A program made the translations under genes and the position numbers. The notes under the pieces are model-generated. The model did not search any database. It saw only the letters and a list, made by a program, of their open reading frames with translations, and was not told the DNA's origin. A DNA stretch of 64,000 nt from Cellulomonas sp. JZ18 (GTDB lineage Bacteria > Actinomycetota > Actinomycetes > Actinomycetales > Cellulomonadaceae). Location of the stretch: NCBI RefSeq assembly GCF_009720485.1, contig NZ_CP045245.1, forward strand, positions 1,364,001-1,428,000, written 5' to 3'. Shown here in pieces: positions 50,497 to 59,433 of the stretch; position 1 is the first letter of the stretch, and every line of letters begins with the position of its first letter.

Positions 50497-51849
50497 TCAG
50501 CCCTCTGTCGCAGGCAGGTCCGCGCCCGGCCCCGGCGGCGTGCCGCCGGGGCCGCCGGCCGGGGGAGTGCCGCCGCCGGCGGGCCCTCCGCCCGCCGGTG
50601 CGCCGCCGCCCATGCCGCCCGTGGCCTCCTGCTGCTCGACGCTGTTCGCGTAGTCGTTGCCCGGGTCGCGGTAGATGGTGTGGACGTGGCCCCAGCCGGA
50701 GGTCACCACGCCCTCGACGTCGGCGCCGGCCGAGCCCTGCTGGGAGGCGAACTCGATGTAGACGTCCGGGCCGGAGATCTGGAAGGAGATGCCGTCGCCC
50801 TGCGTCATGTCGTAGACCGTGGCACCGGACCAGCTGACGTACGTCTGGTCGAGGGTGGCCTCGATCTCGGCGAGGGCGGCCGCGGTGGTCTGCTCGTCGG
50901 CCAGGCCGACCCAGTTGGCGACGACGTCGAGCAGCAGCTGCTTCTGCTCGTCGGTCAGGCTGGAACCGGCCAGGCCGGTGCCGGTCGGGTACGTGCAGGT
51001 GCTGCCGGGGGCGCAGACCATGGCCTGGACGTCCTCGCCCTGGTAGAGGGCGGCCTTCTGCTCGTCGGTCAGGCTGTCGTAGAACGCGAACGCGGTCGTG
51101 TACATGGTGCCGAAGGTCTCGACCTGGGTGCCGTCGGCGCTCGTCCAGACCTCGGGCTGGGTGCCCAGGTGCGTGGGGGCGAACGTGATGGCGTCCGCGC
51201 CGGCGTCGAGGGTGGCGTTGATGCCGAGGTGGTGGCCACCGAACTGGACCTCGTAGGCGCTGCCGGAGGACGCGTCGCCGAAGACCGCGAGGTAGTACTG
51301 GCCGAGGGAGTCCTCGGTGCTGCTGCTGGCGTCCGCGAGGTACTGGTCGCCGGCGATGATGTTCGACACCGTCGCGTAGCCCTCGTCGCTGAGCAGCGCC
51401 TCGAGGACCTGCAGCGCGGCGACCTGCTGTTCCTCGGTCAGGTCGGCGACGTTGAGGCCGGCCCGGTCGACGAACGTGACGGGGAAGTTCGACCACGACG
51501 TGGACTTGGTCGGGTCGTCGTAGTCGTAGGTCACCGCCTCGACCTGCTCGTCCGACAGGGTCGCCAGGAACGCCTCGACCGCGGCGGAGGTGTTCGTGAT
51601 CGTCTCGGCGGTCGTGCTCGCGGTCGAGCTGGTGACCTGCCGGGCGGCGGCCGCGACCGTCGAGCCGGAGCTCGAGCCGGACGCCGTCGTGGCGGAGGTC
51701 GTCGTGCTCGACGTCGAGGTCGAGGAGGCGGCCGTCTCGGTGGCGCAGCCGCTGAGCAGGAGGCCGCCCAGGAGGAGCAGGCTGGTCGCACCTGCGAGGG
51801 CCCTGGTCGTGCGCCGGGGGCGCTGGGTGGGTTCGGTGTTCGTCGTCAT
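50497..51849 (-). CDS. DUF3500 family lipoprotein
   Basis: A 450-residue exported lipoprotein: signal peptide with lipobox LLSGC at about residues 31-35, then a Ser/Thr-rich linker (residues 36-75). The DUF3500 region spans about 85-400: VEAFLATLSDEQVEAVTYDY, EVQFGGHHLGINATL and APTHLGTQPEVW. It ends with a Gly/Pro-rich tail of about 40 residues. DUF3500 function is unknown; I recognise the family from the FGGHHLxxN and PTHxGxxP motifs. The ATG at 51849 follows a CACGAT -10-like hexamer by 7 bases. Divergent from the response regulator. Confidence 0.85.
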   Translation of the reverse strand: MTTNTEPTQRPRRTTRALAGATSLLLLGGLLLSGCATETAASSTSTSSTTTSATTASGSSSGSTVAAAARQVTSSTASTTAETITNTSAAVEAFLATLSDEQVEAVTYDYDDPTKSTSWSNFPVTFVDRAGLNVADLTEEQQVAALQVLEALLSDEGYATVSNIIAGDQYLADASSSTEDSLGQYYLAVFGDASSGSAYEVQFGGHHLGINATLDAGADAITFAPTHLGTQPEVWTSADGTQVETFGTMYTTAFAFYDSLTDEQKAALYQGEDVQAMVCAPGSTCTYPTGTGLAGSSLTDEQKQLLLDVVANWVGLADEQTTAAALAEIEATLDQTYVSWSGATVYDMTQGDGISFQISGPDVYIEFASQQGSAGADVEGVVTSGWGHVHTIYRDPGNDYANSVEQQEATGGMGGGAPAGGGPAGGGTPPAGGPGGTPPGPGADLPATEG

Positions 51850-51882
51850 GGCTCGATCGTGCGGATCCTCTCTTGGTGCCTC

Positions 51883-51898
51883 CTGTGGGACGGGTGTG
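51883..51898 (-). promoter_or_regulatory. Degenerate CACAG repeat pair, DUF3500 side
   Basis: Minus-strand CACAC (51894-51898) and CACAG (51883-51887), 11 bp apart, beside the DUF3500 -35 region. One base deviates from the better sites, so it is less certain. Confidence 0.3.
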
Positions 51899-51955
51899 CG
51901 ACGTCGGTGAGAGCCGCGGTGCGCGTCGAGGCCGACGACGCCGCGGGAGGTGAGG

Positions 51956-51979
51956 CACAGGTCCACAGCCGTTTCACAG
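51956..51979 (+). promoter_or_regulatory. CACAG direct repeats upstream of the OmpR-type regulator
   Basis: CACAG at 51956, 51964 and 51975; the last two are 11 bp apart and lie in TCCACAGCC-N4-CACAG, the same form as the site at 55137. The first C of this pair (51964) is 48 bp from a weak -10 CAGGCT at 52012-52017. Eleven-bp direct repeats are typical of OmpR/PhoB regulators. Confidence 0.5.
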
Positions 51980-52024
51980 GGACGACCCAGGCGGCGCACC
52001 GGCCGGACCAGCAGGCTGGGCGGC

Positions 52025-52795
52025 ATGACCGCGAACACCCGCGCCGCCGCCCGCCGGACGGACGTGCGCCCCGACGGATCGCCTGTCCAGGCCCTCGTCG
52101 TCGACGACGAGCCGGCGATCGGGGACCTGCTGGCCACCGTCCTGCGGTACGAGGGGTGGCAGGTGCAGACGGCGGCGACCGGCCAGGCGGCCCTGCGGGC
52201 GGCGCGTGGGGAGCGCCCCGACGTCATCGTCCTGGACGTGATGCTGCCCGACATGACGGGGCTGCAGGTGCTGCACCGCATCCGCCAGGTGCACCCGGAC
52301 GTCCCGGTGCTGTTCCTGACGGCGAAGGACGCGATCGAGGACCGTGTCGCGGGCCTGACCGCCGGCGGGGACGACTACGTGACGAAGCCGTTCAGCCTGG
52401 AGGAGGTCGTCGCCCGGCTGCGGGCTCTGCTGCGCCGGTCCGGGGCGACGGCCCCCGCGGAGGACACCGACCTGGTGGTCGGCGGTCTGCGGATGGACGA
52501 GGACGGTCACGAGGTGTGGCGCGACGGTGAGCCGGTCCACCTGACCGCCACGGAGTTCGAGCTCCTGCGGTTCTTCCTGCGCAACCCGCGTCGGGTGCTG
52601 TCCAAGGCGCAGATCCTCGACCGGGTGTGGCAGTACGACTTCGGCGGTCAGGCCAACATCGTCGAGCTGTACGTCTCCTACCTGCGGCGCAAGATCGACG
52701 CCGGACGCGCCCCGATGATCCACACCGTGCGCGGCGTCGGGTACGTCCTGCGTCCCGCCGAGCCGGCGACGGGCGACGCCGTCCCGTCGACGTGA
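52025..52795 (+). CDS. OmpR/PhoB-family response regulator
   Basis: A 256-residue regulator: receiver with ALVVDDEPAIGDLLATVLRY, phosphoacceptor Asp in VIVLDVMLPDMTGL, LFLTAKD and the conserved Lys in YVTKPFSLEEV; then a winged-helix effector (LTATEFELLRFFLRNPRRVL; VELYVSYLRRKID; HTVRGVGYVLR). Similar in layout to MprA/TrcR-type regulators. Its TGA overlaps the kinase GTG (GTGA). It probably controls the nearby exporter and itself; the sites are listed separately. Confidence 0.95.
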   Translation: MTANTRAAARRTDVRPDGSPVQALVVDDEPAIGDLLATVLRYEGWQVQTAATGQAALRAARGERPDVIVLDVMLPDMTGLQVLHRIRQVHPDVPVLFLTAKDAIEDRVAGLTAGGDDYVTKPFSLEEVVARLRALLRRSGATAPAEDTDLVVGGLRMDEDGHEVWRDGEPVHLTATEFELLRFFLRNPRRVLSKAQILDRVWQYDFGGQANIVELYVSYLRRKIDAGRAPMIHTVRGVGYVLRPAEPATGDAVPST

Positions 52796-54294
52796 CGCGC
52801 TGGACGCTCCGGCGCCGGCTCGTCACCGTCCTCGTCGCCCTGCTCGTGGGCGTCACGGCGGCCACGGGCGCCATCTCCACCCTCGCGCTGCGTGCCACGC
52901 TCGTGGCGCAGCTCGACGACCAGGTGCGCGCCGCGGGGCAGCGGGCCGGTGGCGTGCGCGCCGGGCCGGGCGCCGGCGTCCCGTGGTCGCCGGACCCGCA
53001 GGCCGTCGACGGCACGCAGGCGCGCCGCCCACCTCCGGGCCTGGGCGCGCCGGGGCAGGCGGCGGGCACGATCGCCCTCGAGGTCGTCGACGGCACGACG
53101 AGGGCCGCCTACATCGACGACGACGGCGAGTACCGGTCGTTGACCGCCGAGCAGGCGGACGTCCTCGGGGGCGTCCCGACCGACGGCGAGCCGCGGGCGG
53201 TCGACCTGCCGGGGCTGGGTCGCTACCGCGTCGTCGGCGCCACGACGAGCGACGGGCGCCTGGTCGTGACCGGTCTGTCGCTGCGGGACGCCCTCGGCAC
53301 GGTCGAGGACTTCGTCGCCGCCGAGGTGGTGATCGCGGCGCTCGGCATCCTGCTCGCAGCGGTCGCAGGCGGAGTGCTGGTGCGCCGTGAGCTGCGCCCG
53401 CTGGACCGGGTCGCCGCGACCGCGACACGCGTGTCCGACGTGCCCCTGCACCGCGGGGAGGTCGCCGTCCTCGAGCGTGTCCCCGATGCGGACACCGACC
53501 GTGCGACGGAGGTCGGGCAGGTCGGCCTCGCGCTCAACCGGCTCCTCGGCCACGTCGAGGGCGCGCTGGCGGCCCGGCACGAGAGCGAGACCCACGTCCG
53601 TCAGTTCGTCGCCGACGCCAGCCACGAGCTGCGCACCCCGCTCGCCTCGATCCGTGGGTACGCCGAGCTGGTCCGGCGGATGCCCGACGAGCTCCCTGCC
53701 GACGCGGTGCGCGCGCTGGAGCGGGTCGAGTCCGAGTCGCGTCGCATGACCACGCTGGTGGAGGACATGCTCCTGCTCGCCCGCCTCGACGCCGGGCGTC
53801 CCCTGGAGGAGGCGCCGGTCGACCTGACGGCGCTCGCCCTCGACGCGGTGTCGGACGCGCACGCTGCCGGGCCCGACCACGTGTGGCGCCTCGAGCTGCC
53901 CGACCCGGAGGACGAGGGCTCTGCCGGCACCGTGGTGCTCGGTGACGAGCACCGGCTCCGTCAGGTCCTGGTCAACCTGCTCGCCAACGCCCGCGTGCAC
54001 ACCCCACCCGGGACGACGGTGGTCACCTCCGTCGCCCCGGGTGCGCAGGGATGCGTCGAGCTGAGTGTCCGCGACGACGGCCCCGGGATCCCCGACGAGC
54101 TGCGGCACCGGCTCTTCCAGCGCTTCGCGCGCGGCGACGCCGCCCGGTCCCCGGGGTCGGGGTCCAGCGGTCTCGGGCTGGCGATCGTCGACGCCGTCGT
54201 GCGCGCCCACGGTGGCCGGGTCGACGTCGGACAAGGGCCGGGAGCCGCCTTCACCGTCGCACTGCCCGCGGCCCCACCAGGTCCACCGGCCTGA
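52792..54294 (+). CDS. Sensor histidine kinase, HAMP-HisKA-HATPase
   Basis: A 500-residue membrane kinase. Two membrane segments (about residues 10-32 and 175-198) flank an extracytoplasmic domain of about 140 residues with a Gly/Pro-rich loop; then HAMP (RRELRPLDRVAATATRVSD), HisKA with FVADASHELRTPLASIRGYA (phosphoacceptor His) and HATPase_c (NLLANARVHTPPGTTV; DDGPGIPDELRHRLFQRF; SGLGLAIVDAVVRAHGG). The signal sensed is unknown. Translationally coupled to the regulator. Confidence 0.95.
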   Translation: MTRWTLRRRLVTVLVALLVGVTAATGAISTLALRATLVAQLDDQVRAAGQRAGGVRAGPGAGVPWSPDPQAVDGTQARRPPPGLGAPGQAAGTIALEVVDGTTRAAYIDDDGEYRSLTAEQADVLGGVPTDGEPRAVDLPGLGRYRVVGATTSDGRLVVTGLSLRDALGTVEDFVAAEVVIAALGILLAAVAGGVLVRRELRPLDRVAATATRVSDVPLHRGEVAVLERVPDADTDRATEVGQVGLALNRLLGHVEGALAARHESETHVRQFVADASHELRTPLASIRGYAELVRRMPDELPADAVRALERVESESRRMTTLVEDMLLLARLDAGRPLEEAPVDLTALALDAVSDAHAAGPDHVWRLELPDPEDEGSAGTVVLGDEHRLRQVLVNLLANARVHTPPGTTVVTSVAPGAQGCVELSVRDDGPGIPDELRHRLFQRFARGDAARSPGSGSSGLGLAIVDAVVRAHGGRVDVGQGPGAAFTVALPAAPPGPPA

Positions 54295-54340
54295 GCCGCG
54301 GCCGGAAGGACGACCCCGGCGCAGCACGACGGTGCGACAC

Positions 54341-54378
54341 GCGACGGCCCGGTACGCCCACGCGCACCGGGCCGTCGC
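54341..54378. terminator. Bidirectional terminator
   Basis: GCGACGGCCCGGT (54341-54353) and its exact complement (54366-54378) with a 12-base loop, between the convergent kinase and secreted-protein genes. Confidence 0.7.
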
Positions 54379-54384
54379 ACTGAC

Positions 54385-54998
54385 TCAGGAGGCGGTGCCG
54401 TCGGTCGCCGGCTCGTCCGCCGCGGCGCCGTCCGACCGCTCACCGCCGCGCGGGCCGTGCCCGCGCCCCCGGGTCCGGCCTCCTCCTCGACGAGGGCGGC
54501 GACCCGCTCGGGCAGCGCCGCGACCCGCTCGTCGGCCTCCGCCTGGGTGAGGTCGCCGTCCGCGACCTCCTGCGCCAGGCGCTCGGTGTGCGCGGCGACC
54601 AGGGCCTCCACCAGCGCGGACGTCTCGACGTCCTGCGCCGCGGCGACGTCGGCGAGGGAGGTGCCGTCGACCTCCAGCGCCGTGCGCAGCTCGTCCTGCG
54701 TCATGCCGAGCGCCGTGGCCGCAGCGGCGAGGTCGACGTGGCGGCCACCGGCGCGGCCGTGCCCGCCGCGCAGCGCGTCGGACGCGTCGAGCGTGGTGGC
54801 GACCGCGTCGGCCTGGTCCTGGGTGAGCGTCCCGTCCTCGATCAGCCCCGACAGCGCCTCGACGACGGCCTGCGCCCGCGTGGTGACGGTCCCGTCCTCG
54901 GGGGCGGCCGCCGAGACCGGCGCCGCCAGCACGGCGACGCACGCCACGGCCAGGGCACCGGCCACACCGGCCGTCGCGATCCTCGTCGTGATCCTCAT
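54385..54998 (-). CDS. Secreted Ala-rich helical protein, one frameshift
   Basis: About 204 residues after repair. A Sec-type signal peptide (TTRIATAGVAGALAVACVAV, then PVSAAA) is followed by helical segments with repeated L-T-Q-D/A-x-A-D pattern (DGTLTQDQADAVATTL; LGMTQDELRTAL; DGDLTQAEADERVAAL). Adding one base at the C5 run 54466-54470 (plus strand) gives a C-terminus GPGGRGHGPRGGERSDGAAA and the TGA at 54385; without it the frame runs into the kinase gene. GGAGAGGA precedes the ATG. Function unknown; its place beside the two-component system suggests it may be a target or an accessory. Confidence 0.75.
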
Positions 54999-55059
54999 GG
55001 TCGTGTCCTCTCCGGCCGGTGACCCCCACCGACCTCGCGGTCCACGGTCCGGGCCGCGG

Positions 55060-55075
55060 CTGTGCCGCCGCTGTG
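55060..55075 (-). promoter_or_regulatory. CACAG direct repeats, secreted-protein side
   Basis: On the minus strand, CACAG (55071-55075) and CACAG (55060-55064), 11 bp apart, oriented toward the secreted-protein gene and located 62-77 bases from its ATG. Confidence 0.5.
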
Positions 55076-55136
55076 ACGGGCATGTCGACGCGCCCTGAGT
55101 CCGCAGCGGCGACCCGTCCCGCGCCGGCGTTCCCTC

Positions 55137-55152
55137 CACAGCCCGCGCACAG
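55137..55152 (+). promoter_or_regulatory. CACAG direct repeats upstream of the exporter operon
   Basis: CACAG at 55137-55141 and 55148-55152, 11 bp apart, in TCCACAGCC-N4-CACAG, identical in form to the site before the regulator. The first C is 48 bp from the -10 TAGCGT at 55185-55190, the same distance as there. Confidence 0.55.
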
Positions 55153-55184
55153 CGGCGGCTGACGGCGGCCCCAGGCGCGCTCCC

Positions 55185-55190
55185 TAGCGT
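55185..55190 (+). promoter_or_regulatory. -10 of the exporter operon
   Basis: TAGCGT, about 57 bases before the adaptor ATG. No good -35 at 17 bases, fitting an activator-dependent promoter. Confidence 0.4.
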
Positions 55191-55247
55191 CCTCGACGGC
55201 CGGACCCCACCGGCCGGGACCAGCCCTGCGGGGCGGGGAGGGAGATC

Positions 55248-56492
55248 ATGGTCGGCGTCTGGAGGAGGAGCCGCCCGCGCACCCGCGTCGTTGCGGGCGT
55301 CGTGGCGCTCGCCGCGGTGGGTGCGCTGGTGTGGTGGCTGTGGTGGCGCGGCGGCACGGACGCGAGCGCGCAGGAGGCTCCGGCCACGCGCACGGTCGCG
55401 GCATCGCTGTCGACGCTGGAGAAGACGGTCACGACGACCGGCACGCTCACGCCCGCCGTCCACGAGGACGTGTCGTTCACCGTGGCGGGCACGGTCACCG
55501 CTGTGGGCGTCGCCGCCGGCGACACGGTCACCGCCGGCCAGACGCTGGCCACCGTCGACACGCTGCGCCTCGACGCCGCCGTGCTGCAGGCACGGGCCAC
55601 GCTCGCCGCGGCGCAGGCGGACCTCGACGCGGCGCAGGACGCCGACGACGGCACGGACGCCGCGCAGGCGGCCGTCGACGCGGCCGCGGCACAGGTCGCG
55701 GTCGCGCAGGCCGACGTCGACGCCGCCGTGGCCGACGTCTCGGCCGCGACGCTCGTCTCGCCCGTCGCGGGCGTCGTCACGTCGGTCGGCGTGGCGGTCG
55801 GCGACAGCGTCGGCTCCGGCTCCGGGTCCGGGACGGGATCGGCGAGCTCGTCCACCGCGGCGCCGGGCGGCACGTCGGGCACCTCCACGACCTCGACGGC
55901 GGCATTCACAGTCGTCGGGACGGACGGCTGGCAGGTGGACGCCACCGTCGGCGAGGCGGACGTCGCGCACGTCGACGTCGGCGACCAGGTGGAGATCACC
56001 TCCGACGACCTCGACGGCACGGTCTTCGGCACGGTCGCGGAGGTCGGGCTGGTCTCCACGAGCACGTCCGGCACCGCGGCGTACCCCGTGACGGTGGCGG
56101 TGACCGGCGCGCCGGCGGGCCTGCACGACGGCGTCCAGGTCGACGTCGCGATCGTCTACGAGCGGCGCACCGACGTGCTGACGGTCCCCTCGGCCGCCGT
56201 GGCCACGGCGGACGACGGCACGACGACCGTCACGCGCGTCGCCGCCGACGGGACGCAGGAGGACGTCACCGTCGAGGTCGGCGAGGCGTCGGGGGACGTG
56301 GTCGAGGTCGTGTCCGGGCTGGCCGAGGGCGACGAGGTCGTCGTGACCGTCTTCACCGGCCGTGCCGGGCAGACCGGCGGCGGCACCGACGGCGGTCAGG
56401 GCCAGGCGCCGGGCGCGCCGCCCGAGGGCTGGACCCCACCCGACGGCGGGGCCGGGTTCCCGGGCGGCCGGACGGGCGGCGGCGATGACTGA
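55248..56492 (+). CDS. HlyD/MacA-type adaptor of an ABC exporter
   Basis: A 414-residue membrane-anchored adaptor: one N-terminal segment ([20 protein letters not shown]), lipoyl halves ([20 protein letters not shown] and [20 protein letters not shown]), an Ala-rich coiled-coil hairpin between them, then beta-barrel and membrane-proximal domains, and a Gly/Pro/Asp tail. In Gram-positives such proteins partner with MacB-like permeases (YknX of Bacillus). GGGAGGGAG precedes the ATG. It ends overlapping the ATPase start. Confidence 0.9.
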   Translation: MVGVWRRSRPRTRVVAGVVALAAVGALVWWLWWRGGTDASAQEAPATRTVAASLSTLEKTVTTTGTLTPAVHEDVSFTVAGTVTAVGVAAGDTVTAGQTLATVDTLRLDAAVLQARATLAAAQADLDAAQDADDGTDAAQAAVDAAAAQVAVAQADVDAAVADVSAATLVSPVAGVVTSVGVAVGDSVGSGSGSGTGSASSSTAAPGGTSGTSTTSTAAFTVVGTDGWQVDATVGEADVAHVDVGDQVEITSDDLDGTVFGTVAEVGLVSTSTSGTAAYPVTVAVTGAPAGLHDGVQVDVAIVYERRTDVLTVPSAAVATADDGTTTVTRVAADGTQEDVTVEVGEASGDVVEVVSGLAEGDEVVVTVFTGRAGQTGGGTDGGQGQAPGAPPEGWTPPDGGAGFPGGRTGGGDD

Positions 56493-57227
56493 GCTGCTCC
56501 TCGCCCCTCACGTCCACGGCGACGTCACCGGCGCCCCCGTCATCGAGCTCGCCGGCGCGCGCAAGACGTACCGCACGGGTGCGGTCGAGTTCGAGGCGCT
56601 GCGCGGGGTGGACCTGCGCATCACGGCGGGGGAGTACGTCGCCGTCGTCGGTCCGTCCGGGTCGGGCAAGTCGACGCTGATGAACGTCCTCGGCTGCCTC
56701 GACACCCTCACCGCCGGCACCTACCGGCTCGCCGGGGAGGACGTGTCCGCGCTGGACGAGGTCGAGCTGGCCGGCATCCGGAACCGGCACATCGGCTTCG
56801 TGTTCCAGCAGTTCCACCTGCTGCCCGCGCTGCCTGCTTGGCGCAACGTCGAGCTGCCCCTCGTCTACGCCGGCGTGCCGGCCCCGAGCGCCGCGAGCGC
56901 GCGCACGCCGCGCTCGCGGACGTCGGCCTCGGTGATCGCGTCGACAACCGTCCCGGGGAGCTCTCCGGCGGCCAGCAGCAGCGGGTCGCGGTCGCCCGGG
57001 CGCTCGTCGGGGACCCGGCACTCGTGCTGGCCGACGAGCCGACGGGCAACCTCGACTCGACGTCCACCGCCGACGTGCTGGGCCTGCTCGACGCGCTGCA
57101 CGCGGCCGGTCGCACGGTCGTGCTCATCACGCACGAGCACGACGTCGCCGCCCGAGCGGAACGGGTCGTGCGCGTCGCGGACGGCGAGGTCGTCGCCGAC
57201 GGGCCGGGCGGGGCGGTGGCGCCGTGA
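56485..57227 (+). CDS. MacB/LolD-type ABC ATPase, one frameshift
   Basis: About 247 residues after repair. Walker A is [21 protein letters not shown]-loop in [20 protein letters not shown], signature [16 protein letters not shown], Walker [13 protein letters not shown], switch VLITHEHD. The frame changes at the C4 run 56882-56885: one additional C joins VYAGVPAP to [15 protein letters not shown]. The ATG at 56485 overlaps the adaptor stop and its TGA overlaps the permease GTG, supporting a functional gene. Confidence 0.9.
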
Positions 57228-58456
57228 GCTGGACGGAGACCCTGCGCACCGGCCTCGCGGCGGTCCGCGCGCACGCGCTGCGCTCGACCCTGACGGTCCT
57301 CGGCATCCTCATCGGCATCGCCGCGGTCGTGCTCACCGTGGGCCTCGGGCTGGGCACGCAGAAGGACGTGAGCGCGCAGATCAGCGCGCTCGGGTCGGAC
57401 CTGCTCATCGTCACGCCCGGGTCGAGCACCGACGCCTCCGGCGTGCGCGGCGGGTTCGGCAGCGGCACCACGCTGACCCGCGCCGACGCGGAGGCGATCG
57501 ACTCGTCCGTCGTCGCGCCGGACGTCGCCGGCGTCGCGGCCGAGAAGACCGCGCAGCTGACGCTCGAGTCGGGCGACAGCAACTGGACGACGTCCGTCAC
57601 CGGCACGACCGACGCGTGGCTCGACGTGCGGGGGCGGGAGGTCGCGTCCGGCCGCTTCCTCACCGGGGACGACGACCTCGACCGGGCGGGTGTCGTCGTG
57701 CTCGGCCCCGAGACCGCCACCCAGCTGTTCGGCACCACACGTGTGGTCGGGCAGGTCGTCTCGGTCGGCGGCACCGACCTCACGGTCGTCGGCGTGCTGG
57801 CCGAGGCCGGCGCGAGCGGGTCCAGCGACCTCGACGACGTGGCCCTCGTGCCGCTGTCGACAGCAGCCGAGCGGCTCGTCGGCGGGTCGTCGCGGACCGC
57901 CGTCTCGACGATCTACGTGCAGGCGGCGTCCGGCGACCGGCTGTCCGCCGCGGCGCAGGAGGTCGAGCAGCTGCTGCTCGCGCTGCACGGCGCCGCCGAC
58001 GCGGACGCCGCCGACTTCACCGTCGCCTCGCAGGACGCGCTCGTCTCGACCGCCACCGCGGTCTACCGCACGCTGACCGTCCTGCTCACGGGCGTCGCAG
58101 CGCTGTCCCTGCTGGTCGGGGGCATCGGCGTCATGAACATCATGCTCGTGTCCGTCACCGAGCGGACCCGGGAGATCGGCCTGCGCAAGGCGCTCGGCGC
58201 CCCGCCGGGCGCGATCCGGCGGCAGTTCCTCGTCGAGGCGTCCGTGCTCGGACTGACCGGGGGCGTGCTCGGCGTCGCCCTCGGCGTCGTCGCCGCGCAC
58301 GTGCTGCCGTCCGTCCTCGGCTCGTCCGTCGTCGTCTCCGGCCTCGCCGTCGCCGGCTCGGTCGTCGTCGCGGTGGCGATCGGCCTCGTCTTCGGCGTCT
58401 ACCCCGCGGCCCGCGCCGCCCGCCTCGCGCCCATCGACGCCCTGCGCGCGCAGTGA
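57224..58456 (+). CDS. MacB-type ABC permease (FtsX-like)
   Basis: A 410-residue permease with four membrane segments: one at residues about 18-42 ([20 protein letters not shown]), a large extracytoplasmic domain (about 45-275), then three C-terminal segments with [20 protein letters not shown], the FtsX-domain signature. GTG start overlaps the ATPase stop. Its substrate is unknown; YknZ-type relatives act in toxin or peptide export or resistance. Confidence 0.94.
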   Translation: MSWTETLRTGLAAVRAHALRSTLTVLGILIGIAAVVLTVGLGLGTQKDVSAQISALGSDLLIVTPGSSTDASGVRGGFGSGTTLTRADAEAIDSSVVAPDVAGVAAEKTAQLTLESGDSNWTTSVTGTTDAWLDVRGREVASGRFLTGDDDLDRAGVVVLGPETATQLFGTTRVVGQVVSVGGTDLTVVGVLAEAGASGSSDLDDVALVPLSTAAERLVGGSSRTAVSTIYVQAASGDRLSAAAQEVEQLLLALHGAADADAADFTVASQDALVSTATAVYRTLTVLLTGVAALSLLVGGIGVMNIMLVSVTERTREIGLRKALGAPPGAIRRQFLVEASVLGLTGGVLGVALGVVAAHVLPSVLGSSVVVSGLAVAGSVVVAVAIGLVFGVYPAARAARLAPIDALRAQ

Positions 58457-58512
58457 CGTCGGCGCGCACCCACCGTCCTGCCCGTCCGGGCCCGTCCCTC
58501 GAGGAGACCCCC

Positions 58513-59433
58513 ATGCACCCGACCACCCGGCGCCGTGCCGCGGTGCCTGCAGCGGTCAGCGCCGCCGTCCTCGCGGTCCTGCTCGCCGGCTGCGGCCAGC
58601 AGGCCACCGCCGCCGACGACCCCACCGCCGCGCCCACCTCCGACACCGCCGCCGACGCGCCGGCCGGCGAGGTGCCGGCCGGCGACGCGCCCCGCGGAGA
58701 CGGGGGCGTGCGCGGTGAGGTCGTCGCCGTCGACGGCACGACCGCCCAGGTCCAGGGCGCCGACAGCCAGACGGCCGTCACGTGGACCGACGCGACGACG
58801 TTCACCACGACCGCGGTCGCGACGCTCGGCGACGTGACGACCGGCGCGTGCGTCACCGTGACGACCGGGACGGCGGGGGAGGACGCGGACGCCACGACCC
58901 GGACCGCGACCGCGGTGACCGTCAGCGACCCGGTCGACGGTTCCTGCGCCGCCGGGTTCGCCGGCGGTCCCGGCGGCACGCCGCCCGCAGGCGGAGTCCC
59001 CGACGGCGCCCCGACGGACCGGCCGACCGACGCCCCGCAGCCGCCCGCCGACGCACCGGACGGAGCCGACGGCGCGGGCTCCGGCGGCCGCGGCGGCCGG
59101 CCGGGCGGCACGACGGGCACGGTCACCGCCGTGGCGGGCACGGTGCTCACGGTGTCCGTCACGGCGACCGACGGGACGTCGACCTCGCAGGACGTGACCG
59201 TCGACGACCGGACGACCTACACGCGCACCGTGACCGCCGACGCCTCGGCACTGACGGTCGGGCGCTGCGCGACCGTCCGCGGTGAGGCCGACGACGCCGG
59301 CGCGGTCACCGCGACCTCCGTGGCGCTCACGGACCCCGGCTCCGAGGGCTGCAGTACCGCACCGGGCGGCCCCGGCGGGTTCGGCGGCGGCCGTGGCGAC
59401 GACACGACGGCGGGGGAGGGCACCGATGCGTGA
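58513..59433 (+). CDS. DUF5666-like lipoprotein with two repeats
   Basis: A 306-residue lipoprotein: signal peptide with lipobox LLAGC at about residues 23-27. Two related beta-rich domains follow (about 65-140: [19 protein letters not shown] with DATTFTTT; about 195-275: [20 protein letters not shown] with DDRTTYTRT), each ending in a Cys-containing segment ([18 protein letters not shown]), joined by a Gly/Pro-rich linker. The repeats resemble DUF5666. It has GAGGAG before ATG 58513 and overlaps the next gene by eight bases. A role as an envelope accessory to the exporter is inferred. Confidence 0.75.
   Translation: MHPTTRRRAAVPAAVSAAVLAVLLAGCGQQATAADDPTAAPTSDTAADAPAGEVPAGDAPRGDGGVRGEVVAVDGTTAQVQGADSQTAVTWTDATTFTTTAVATLGDVTTGACVTVTTGTAGEDADATTRTATAVTVSDPVDGSCAAGFAGGPGGTPPAGGVPDGAPTDRPTDAPQPPADAPDGADGAGSGGRGGRPGGTTGTVTAVAGTVLTVSVTATDGTSTSQDVTVDDRTTYTRTVTADASALTVGRCATVRGEADDAGAVTATSVALTDPGSEGCSTAPGGPGGFGGGRGDDTTAGEGTDA

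Noticed and set aside
48199..52530. Plus-strand open frame of 1443 codons across the glycosidase-like, DUF3500 and regulator genes
   Set aside because: Runs through genes on both strands in other frames and ends inside the regulator; composition only.
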